This document shows, piece after piece, positions 1 through 4,078 of a DNA stretch of 5,170 bases. The stretch is taken from positions 8,914 to 14,083 of the forward strand of contig KL571433.1 in the NCBI GenBank assembly GCA_000715855.1, read 5' to 3'. How positions within the stretch are numbered: the stretch's first letter is position 1; each line of letters opens with the position of its first letter. Made by a program: the position numbers and the translations under genes. This DNA comes from Actinoplanes liguriensis (GTDB taxonomy: Bacteria > Actinomycetota > Actinomycetes > Mycobacteriales > Micromonosporaceae). The notes beneath the pieces were generated by a model. It saw only the letters and a program-made list of their open reading frames with translations, made no database searches and had not been told where the DNA came from.

Positions 1-1281
1 TCGTTCGAGATGCGCGAGCTGGGCATCGGCAACCTGGACCCGGCCAAGGGCAACATGGCCCGGTTGATGCGCACGCTCGGCGCGAGCAACCTGCGCATCG
101 GCGGCAACACCCTGGACCGGGACACGCTCTGGGTGCCGGCCGGGCAGCCGCCGCCCGACCCGAAACCGGACTGGGTGCAGGACATCGTCACCCCGAACGA
201 CCTGCAACGGCTGCGCGGCCTGCTCGACGCCACCGGCTGGAAGGCCGAGGTCGGCGTCAACGTGGGCCGGTGGGACCCGGCGCTCGCCGCCGACCAGGTC
301 CGTGCGATGGACCGGATCCTCGGGAAACGCCTGGTCGCCGTCGAGTGCGGCAACGAGCCGGACCAGTGGGAGGGCAAGGCGCTGCGCCCGGCCGGCTACG
401 CGTACCCGCAGTACCACGCGGACTGGGCGGCCTGCGCCGACGTCGTCGGCCACGACCGGATCGCCGGCCCGGACACCGCGGGCACCTCCTCGTCGTGGGC
501 GTCGTCGCTCGCCGCCGACGAGCACGCGCGGATGTCGATGCTGACCGTCCACCAGTACGCGTCCGGCCCGGACATCACCATCGACCGGATGCTCGCTCCC
601 GGGCAGATCACCGCGCAGCTCGCCGCGGTCGCCGGGAACCTGGCCGCCGCCACCGCGAACGGGCTGCCGATGCGCGTGGACGAGGCGAACTCGGCGTACA
701 GCGGTGGGGTCGACGGCGTCAGCAACAGGTACGCCTCCGCGCTCTGGGTGATCGATTACGGACTGTCGATGGCGCAGGCGGGAATGGCCGGCGTCAACAT
801 CCACGGCGGGCTCGGCGTCTGCAACGATCCGATCTGGAACGGCAAGTTCCAGCGCTACACCCCGATCTGCGCGTCCGGCAAGGCCTACGAGCTGGCCCAG
901 CAGTACCGGGTCATGCCGATCTACTACGGCATCTGGATGGCCCGGCAGCTCGGCTCCGGCAGATTCCTGCCGATCGAGATCAACACCACCAACAACATTT
1001 CGGCGTACGCCGTGAAAGGCGACGACGGCCGCCTGCGCCTCGCCCTGGTGCAGAAGGACAGCGCCCCGGTCGATGTGACCCTCACCGTCGGCGGCCGCGA
1101 TCGCGCGGCGTCCGTGCTGGCCATGACCGGCACGGCGCTGGACCAGGAGCCGACCGCGGTGCAGGGCGCGACCGTCGACGCCTCCGGCGGCTTCCACCCC
1201 GTGCCCGCCCCGGCCCGGGTCGAGGACGGCAAGCTGACCCTGACCGTGGGTGCGGCCAGCGCCGTGGTGGTGACCCTGTGA
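1..1281 (+). CDS. GH79-type glycoside hydrolase (glucuronidase/heparanase-like), 5'-truncated
   Basis: The frame is open from base 1 (Ser-Phe-Glu before the first Met at 10), so the N-terminus, probably a signal peptide and the first strand, lies outside the window. Numbering from that Met, the protein has a (beta/alpha)8-like catalytic part. GNEPDQW near residue 114 holds the likely acid/base Glu116, and RVDEANS near 222 holds the likely nucleophile Glu225. This is the usual clan GH-A pair of two Glu about 110 residues apart. From about residue 325 the chain becomes a beta-rich C-terminal domain (AYAVKGDDGRLRLALVQKD, ending VVVTL), as in GH79 enzymes. Known GH79 members cleave beta-glucuronides or 4-O-methyl-glucuronides, or act as heparanases, usually outside the cell; which applies here is not visible. 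The stop overlaps the next gene by four bases, suggesting one operon with translational coupling. Another clan-A family is possible, but the SFE opening, the GNEPDQW context and the tail favour GH79. Confidence 0.82.
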   Translation, partial: SFEMRELGIGNLDPAKGNMARLMRTLGASNLRIGGNTLDRDTLWVPAGQPPPDPKPDWVQDIVTPNDLQRLRGLLDATGWKAEVGVNVGRWDPALAADQVRAMDRILGKRLVAVECGNEPDQWEGKALRPAGYAYPQYHADWAACADVVGHDRIAGPDTAGTSSSWASSLAADEHARMSMLTVHQYASGPDITIDRMLAPGQITAQLAAVAGNLAAATANGLPMRVDEANSAYSGGVDGVSNRYASALWVIDYGLSMAQAGMAGVNIHGGLGVCNDPIWNGKFQRYTPICASGKAYELAQQYRVMPIYYGIWMARQLGSGRFLPIEINTTNNISAYAVKGDDGRLRLALVQKDSAPVDVTLTVGGRDRAASVLAMTGTALDQEPTAVQGATVDASGGFHPVPAPARVEDGKLTLTVGAASAVVVTL

Positions 1282-2567
1282 AGCGGCGCACGCTGCTCGC
1301 GGCCGGGCTCGTGCCGTTCGTGCCGGTCCCGTCGCGCCCCTCGCTCGTCACGGTCGCGGCCGCGTCGGCGGCCCGGACCGATCGGCGTCCGGTGGCCGGG
1401 GGCGTCCACGACCCGTACGCGAATAGGTCCTTCATCTCCTGGGGTGGTTCTCAGGAGGACAACTACGTGCAGGAGTACGACCATCGGCGCGCGACCTGGT
1501 CCGCCCCGGTCCGCGTGGCCGGCGGCGACAACGACTCGCACAACTACCCGACGCTGATCCAGGCGGACGACGGTCACCTGCTGGTCTTCCGTGGCCTGCA
1601 CAACCGGGAGCTGTGGGTGGCCCGCTCGCCGCGGCCGCACACGATCGCCGGCACCTGGACCGACACGATCATCCCCGAGGGGCTCGGCGCGACCTACCCG
1701 ATGCCGGTCAAGACGGCCACCGGCGACATCTTCGTGTTCATCCGCGAGACGGCCGGCGACTTCGACCCGGCGTTCCCCACCGACACCAGGCCGATGAAGT
1801 ACGTGCGATCCACCGACAACGGCCGCACCTGGCAGAGCTCCGCCGCGCTCACCGGCGACCGGTGGTGCATCGCGCCGCTCGACCGGGCGGACAACATGAA
1901 CGAGATCTATCTCGGTCAACTGCGGCTCGGGCCCGATGGCCGCATCGCGATGGTGTGGACGCTGGCCGGCGGCGGCCCGGAAGGCCACCTGCACGACCGT
2001 TACCACCGCAACGTCTACTACGCGACGTTCTCGCCGGACGACCTGCGATTCCGCTCCGCGAACGGGCACGACCTGGGCACCTCGGTCGACGACGCGGACC
2101 AGGAACGGCACCTCCAGGTCGCGGCGACCGGGCTGCAGACCGTGAACCCGCGCTCGCCGGACTACATCAGCCTGGTCGGCTCGACGCTCGGCGGACGCGC
2201 CCCGTTCGTGGTCTGGATGGAGCTCGACTCGCTGGGCGCGGTGCACACGCACAGCGCGGTGCACCTGCCCGGGGCGGGGTGGCGCGCGCGGGAACTGGGC
2301 GTCGGCGTGCGGGTCCGCGACATGGAGCCGACCGACACCCTGTCCTGGCGGGTCTACGCGACACCGGACCCGGCGGCGAGCGGAGTGGAGACGTACCGCC
2401 TGGTGCCCGGCCTGCCGTGGCGGCACGAGTCGACGCTGGCCACGCCGCAGCCGATCCAGCGGATCGAGGTGATCGCCGGGCACCGGGCGCCGGCCCGCCT
2501 GCTGCTGACCGGCGCGAGCAGCGCCCGGGAGGTGACCGTCGCCGACGGTGACGTTTACGTCGCCTGA
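1278..2567 (+). CDS. Secreted BNR_4-type beta-propeller protein, putative polysaccharide lyase (PL24/PL25-like)
   Basis: This 429-residue protein starts at GTG 1278, inside the GTGA overlap with the upstream stop. There is only a weak GGTGGTGA purine stretch in front, so translation is probably coupled. The leader (KRRTLLAAG, then a short proline-interrupted hydrophobic part and AAASAA) looks like a twin-arginine export signal. The body has the features of the BNR_4 propeller family: NDSHNYPTL (His88), FRGLHNREL (His108), GATYPMPV (Tyr140), FVFIRE (Arg156), an Asp-box STDNGRTW at 178-185, and HDRYHRNVYYATFS around residues 240-253. In beta-propeller ulvan lyases, paired His with Tyr and Arg form the active site. 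From memory, the His-His and Tyr-Arg spacings of 20 and 16 residues match the PL25 layout. The GH79 neighbour supports action on a uronic-acid polymer. It could instead be a non-lyase BNR glycosidase or a binding protein. The fold assignment is fairly secure; the activity is inferred. Confidence 0.78.
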   Translation: MKRRTLLAAGLVPFVPVPSRPSLVTVAAASAARTDRRPVAGGVHDPYANRSFISWGGSQEDNYVQEYDHRRATWSAPVRVAGGDNDSHNYPTLIQADDGHLLVFRGLHNRELWVARSPRPHTIAGTWTDTIIPEGLGATYPMPVKTATGDIFVFIRETAGDFDPAFPTDTRPMKYVRSTDNGRTWQSSAALTGDRWCIAPLDRADNMNEIYLGQLRLGPDGRIAMVWTLAGGGPEGHLHDRYHRNVYYATFSPDDLRFRSANGHDLGTSVDDADQERHLQVAATGLQTVNPRSPDYISLVGSTLGGRAPFVVWMELDSLGAVHTHSAVHLPGAGWRARELGVGVRVRDMEPTDTLSWRVYATPDPAASGVETYRLVPGLPWRHESTLATPQPIQRIEVIAGHRAPARLLLTGASSAREVTVADGDVYVA

Positions 2568-2593
2568 AGTACCCATGAGGGTGACAAGATGCT

Positions 2594-2616
2594 GTTTTGC
2601 CCCGGATGGCGGGTAG
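2594..2616 (+). promoter_or_regulatory. Possible sigma-B/F-like stress promoter for the small membrane protein gene
   Basis: GTTT at 2594-2597 and GGGTAG at 2611-2616 resemble the GTTT / GGGTA(T/C) elements of actinobacterial general-stress sigma factors. The 13-base spacing is slightly shorter than the usual 14-16. The element lies 68 bases before the ATG at 2685, a normal leader length. It is the only recognisable promoter-like signal in the 117-base gap, but short motifs like this arise by chance in GC-rich DNA. Confidence 0.35.
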
Positions 2617-2670
2617 TCCCTGAGTAGCGCCGACAGCACACACCGCTGCGGCTCACCGGCGAACGAACTC

Positions 2671-2676
2671 AAGGAG
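2671..2676 (+). promoter_or_regulatory. Ribosome-binding site (AAGGAG)
   Basis: AAGGAG sits eight bases before the ATG at 2685. It is a near-perfect Shine-Dalgarno sequence and fixes the start of the small membrane protein. Confidence 0.85.
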
Positions 2677-2684
2677 CGACCGAC

Positions 2685-2984
2685 ATGGCCACGACCACTC
2701 ACCCGCACACCGACGGCACCGACCACCTGGTCCGCCGGGCCCGTGGCGAAGAGACCAAGCCGGCCTACAAGACCACCGAACTGGTCGTCTACGTGCTGGC
2801 CGTGCTCGGCGTGCTGATCGCCTCGAAGGTGCTCGGCGACGGCAACGCCGAGAACGGCGCCGACTACTTCGCGGCCGACAAGGCCTGGTGGTACATCACG
2901 CTGCTCACCGTCGGGTACATGATCAGCCGGGGCCTGGCCAAGGCGGGCAGCCGCAGCAACGACCACGACCCGCGAACCCGCTGA
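2685..2984 (+). CDS. Small two-helix membrane protein of unknown function
   Basis: This 99-residue protein has a strong ribosome-binding site. A hydrophilic N-terminal stretch of about 30 residues (HPHTDGTDHLVRRARGEE) is followed by a hydrophobic helix at about 31-50 (TELVVYVLAVLGVLIASKVL). A short acidic loop (GDGNAENGADYFAADKA) leads to a second helix at about 68-85 (WWYITLLTVGYMISRGLAK). The tail is polar and basic (SRSNDHDPRTR). The arrangement suggests an inner-membrane hairpin with both ends on the same side. The ends are rich in positive charge, so both are likely cytoplasmic. I recall similar small proteins ending in YMxSRGLAKxGSR from other actinobacteria, but know no function. It stands alone, between the carbohydrate operon and a convergent gene. 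A possible stress-type promoter lies upstream, which would fit with the nearby hsp20, but that link is inferred. Confidence 0.85.
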   Translation: MATTTHPHTDGTDHLVRRARGEETKPAYKTTELVVYVLAVLGVLIASKVLGDGNAENGADYFAADKAWWYITLLTVGYMISRGLAKAGSRSNDHDPRTR

Positions 2985-2991
2985 CCGTCGC

Positions 2992-3026
2992 CGAGCCGAG
3001 CGCCGGCCGTCCCGGCGCCGGGCTCG
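2992..3026 (+). terminator. GC-rich hairpin terminator after the small membrane protein gene
   Basis: The outer arms CGAGCC (2992-2997) and GGCTCG (3021-3026) enclose a 2x2 internal loop. Inside it is a 7-bp stem, GCGCCGG (3000-3006) / CCGGCGC (3012-3018), with loop CCGTC. It begins seven bases after the stop at 2984. There is no T-run, which is common for actinobacterial hairpin terminators. Confidence 0.55.
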
Positions 3027-3053
3027 ACCGGCGGGCGAAGGCCGCGGCGGACC

Positions 3054-3088
3054 ACTCGGCACCCACGGCGACCGTGCCGTCGCCGAGT
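3054..3088 (-). terminator. Nested hairpin terminator after the convergent Cys/His-rich gene
   Basis: The outer stem ACTCGGC (3054-3060) / GCCGAGT (3082-3088) encloses a 5-bp stem CACGG (3064-3068) / CCGTG (3072-3076) with a CGA loop. On the minus strand it begins one base past the stop codon (3090-3092). With the hairpin at 2992-3026 it insulates two convergent genes. Confidence 0.5.
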
Positions 3089-3089
3089 C

Positions 3090-3407
3090 TCACGCCGCGG
3101 CCCGGTAGCCCCCCGAGCGGTAGCCGAGCTGATGCGGCGCCGCCGTGCGCGGCCGGGCGGCCCGCGGCTGCGGATCGTGGGCGCACCACGGCACACACCA
3201 CTGGGTGCGGTGACCGCGCTGCTCCAGCTCGGCCCGGAGAAGGCACAGCCACGCCGGTGGCTCGTCCGGGCTGCCCCGGCCGACGAGGCAGGTGGGGTAG
3301 TCCCGATCGGCGACCGGGCGCGCCCGCTTGTGAACACACAGGTCCGCGAGAACGTCCTCGACTTCGTGCGGGGTGGCGGCCACGTGCAACATCCACTGGT
3401 CGATCAT
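3090..3407 (-). CDS. Cys/His-containing small protein of unknown function, divergent from hsp20
   Basis: This 105-residue protein starts at ATG 3407, set by AGGAGG nine bases upstream. I do not recognise a named family. The sequence is compact and gene-like: a helical N-terminal part (DQWMLHVAATPHEVEDVLADLCVHKRARPV), a central PTCLVGRGSPDEPPAWLCLLRAELEQRG, then HRTQWCVPWCAH. From about residue 80 it has a low-complexity Arg/Ala/Pro tail. Cysteines at 24, 40, 55, 71 and 75 and histidines at 26, 66 and 77 could bind a metal or act as redox thiols; Cys71-x3-Cys75-x-His77 is the tightest cluster. No signal peptide or membrane segment is seen, so it is probably cytoplasmic. It shares a 186-base divergent control region with hsp20, and its promoter mirrors that of hsp20, so a stress-related role is plausible but inferred. 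The tail may be poorly conserved. Confidence 0.75.
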   Translation of the reverse strand: MIDQWMLHVAATPHEVEDVLADLCVHKRARPVADRDYPTCLVGRGSPDEPPAWLCLLRAELEQRGHRTQWCVPWCAHDPQPRAARPRTAAPHQLGYRSGGYRAAA

Positions 3408-3416
3408 GACGAGTCA

Positions 3417-3422
3417 CCTCCT
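3417..3422 (-). promoter_or_regulatory. Ribosome-binding site (AGGAGG, minus strand)
   Basis: A perfect AGGAGG, read on the minus strand, lies nine bases before the ATG at 3407. It is the best argument that this ORF is translated, and it rules out longer upstream starts in overlapping frames. Confidence 0.8.
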
Positions 3423-3452
3423 GGCGACGGGTCCGAACACTTCCCAGATCTA

Positions 3453-3482
3453 CTGATAAAACGTCCTCCGAGCTGCTGTCAA
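3453..3482 (-). promoter_or_regulatory. Promoter for the Cys/His-rich gene (minus strand)
   Basis: On the minus strand a perfect -35 hexamer TTGACA (3482-3477) is followed after 17-18 bases by TTATCA/TATCAG (3459-3453), a modest -10. Transcription would start near 3446, about 40 bases before the ATG. Support comes from its similarity to the oppositely facing hsp20 promoter. Confidence 0.55.
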
Positions 3483-3512
3483 GCCTGGTCGGAGCGGTTT
3501 TTCGGAGACTGC

Positions 3513-3541
3513 TTGACACCCTCCGGAGGGCGTTGTAAACG
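3513..3541 (+). promoter_or_regulatory. hsp20 promoter (TTGACA -35)
   Basis: A perfect -35 TTGACA (3513-3518) is followed after 17 bases by TAAACG (3536-3541), a weak -10. The spacer contains the perfect 12-bp palindrome CCCTCCGGAGGG (3519-3530). The start point would be near 3548, placing the downstream HAIR-like repeat at about +4 to +24, where a bound repressor would block initiation or escape. Confidence 0.6.
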
Positions 3542-3550
3542 TAGAAGTGA

Positions 3551-3571
3551 GTTGAGTCGAAGGCACTCAAC
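3551..3571. promoter_or_regulatory. HAIR-like operator for the HspR heat-shock repressor
   Basis: GTTGAGT (3551-3557), seven bases, then ACTCAAC (3565-3571) form a perfect 7-bp inverted repeat. The known HAIR element bound by HspR is CTTGAGT-N7-ACTCAAG. The site here matches it in spacing and at every position except the outermost base of each arm, where the change is symmetrical. It lies between the hsp20 promoter and its ribosome-binding site. HspR, with DnaK as co-repressor, controls chaperone genes in actinobacteria, including the Hsp20 gene acr2 of mycobacteria. No hspR gene is in the window. Confidence 0.82.
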
Positions 3572-3580
3572 TATGACCGA

Positions 3581-3587
3581 GGAGGAG
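3581..3587 (+). promoter_or_regulatory. Ribosome-binding site of hsp20 (GGAGGAG)
   Basis: GGAGGAG ends six bases before ATG 3594. It lies inside the reading frame opened by the earlier in-frame ATG at 3573, which has no such site because the HAIR arm abuts it. This decides the start at 3594. Confidence 0.82.
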
Positions 3588-3593
3588 TTGACA

Positions 3594-4016
3594 ATGTTGT
3601 TGCGTACCGACCCGTTCCGCGACCTCGACCGCCTCTTCGAGCAGCTGACGGGCACCACCACCCGGCCGGCCACGATGCACGTCGACGCCGAGCGCGACGG
3701 GGACGTCTTCCTGGTCCACTTCGACCTCCCGGGCATCGAGCCGGACTCCATCGACCTCACCGTCGAGCGCAACGTCCTGCAGGTCACGGCCCAGCGGCAG
3801 CGCCAGGTGCGGGACGGTGCAGAGACCGTGATCAGCGAGCGGCCGATGGGCGTGTTCCGCCGTCAGCTGTTCCTCGGCGACACGCTCGACACCGAGAAAC
3901 TCGAGGCCGTCTACGACAACGGCGTGCTCACCCTGCGCATCCCGATCGTGGAGAAGGCCAAGCCGCGCAAGATCTCCATCGGCTCGGGCAGCGGCCCCCG
4001 CCAGATCGAGGGCTGA
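3594..4016 (+). CDS. hsp20: Hsp20 family small heat-shock protein (alpha-crystallin domain chaperone)
   Basis: This 140-residue protein is the usual size for actinobacterial Hsp20. It begins MLLRTDPFRDLDRLFEQL, the typical amphipathic N-terminal arm. The alpha-crystallin domain spans about 28-120: HVDAERDGDVFLVHFDLPGI (29-48), DSIDLTVERNVLQVTAQR (51-68), ERPMGVFRRQLFLGDTLD (82-99) and NGVLTLRIPI (109-118). The last holds the conserved G-V-L-T-L signature. The C-terminal ISI (127-129) is the I-x-I motif used in oligomer assembly. Such proteins are ATP-independent holdases that bind unfolding proteins in the cytoplasm for later refolding by DnaK/ClpB. The gene has its own TTGACA promoter with a HAIR-like site just downstream, so it is probably repressed by HspR and induced by heat or protein damage. 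It is divergent from the Cys/His-rich gene. The frame extends upstream to 3132, but that part is antisense to the neighbour and was not used. Confidence 0.96.
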   Translation: MLLRTDPFRDLDRLFEQLTGTTTRPATMHVDAERDGDVFLVHFDLPGIEPDSIDLTVERNVLQVTAQRQRQVRDGAETVISERPMGVFRRQLFLGDTLDTEKLEAVYDNGVLTLRIPIVEKAKPRKISIGSGSGPRQIEG

Positions 4017-4042
4017 CCGGCCGCCGCGCCGTTGCCGGCCGG
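4017..4042 (+). terminator. Possible hairpin terminator after hsp20
   Basis: CCGGCC (4017-4022) can pair with GGCCGG (4037-4042) across a 14-base loop, directly after the hsp20 stop; an alternative CCGGC/GCCGG (4034-4038) pairing also exists. There is no T-run. The stem is short, so this is tentative. Confidence 0.35.
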
Positions 4043-4078
4043 CACCCCGATCCCGCCGCGGCCGGTCATGATGGCGGG

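Larger units (their letters stand above)
3449..3545. repeat. Imperfect inverted repeat carrying both divergent promoters
   Basis: The left arm is 3449-3484 read on the minus strand; the right arm is 3511-3545 on the plus strand. Both begin GCTTGACA, then have a gap of 6 (left) or 5 (right) bases. A 22-base block follows (3470 down to 3449; 3524 up to 3545), sharing CGGAGG, CGTT, TA and GTAGA in the same positions: 17 of 22 identical. The 26-base centre (3485-3510) separates the arms. The arms include the -35 and -10 regions, so the repeat is probably a duplicated or co-selected promoter/operator module. Confidence 0.7.

Noticed and set aside
2571..2582. ACCC-ATGA-GGGT mini hairpin after the propeller gene.
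   Set aside because: Only four base pairs; too weak to call a terminator.
2576..2617. Possible 13-codon leader peptide with two adjacent Cys (MRVTRCCF...).
   Set aside because: No ribosome-binding site, and it overlaps the likely promoter of the next gene, so it would mostly lie upstream of the transcript.
924..3062. Very long open frame on the minus strand (712 codons).
   Set aside because: It runs antisense across the propeller gene and the membrane protein gene, and its translation is Arg/Gly/Pro-rich with no domain pattern. This is a GC-rich shadow frame.
3295..3304. Second copy of GGGTAGTCCC, also seen at 2611-2620.
   Set aside because: This copy lies inside the Cys/His-rich coding sequence (encoding DYP) and has no -35 partner or gene in position; probably chance.
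2923..3570. Minus-strand frame of 215 codons overlapping the Cys/His-rich gene.
   Set aside because: It starts beyond the hsp20 promoter, lacks a ribosome-binding site, and crosses two terminator hairpins. The 3090-3407 frame has a perfect AGGAGG.
3132..3593. N-terminal extension of the hsp20 frame back to 3132.
   Set aside because: It would run through the divergent promoters, the HAIR site and the antisense gene. The GGAGGAG site and the standard MLLRTDPF start place the gene at 3594. The intermediate ATG at 3573 has no Shine-Dalgarno.
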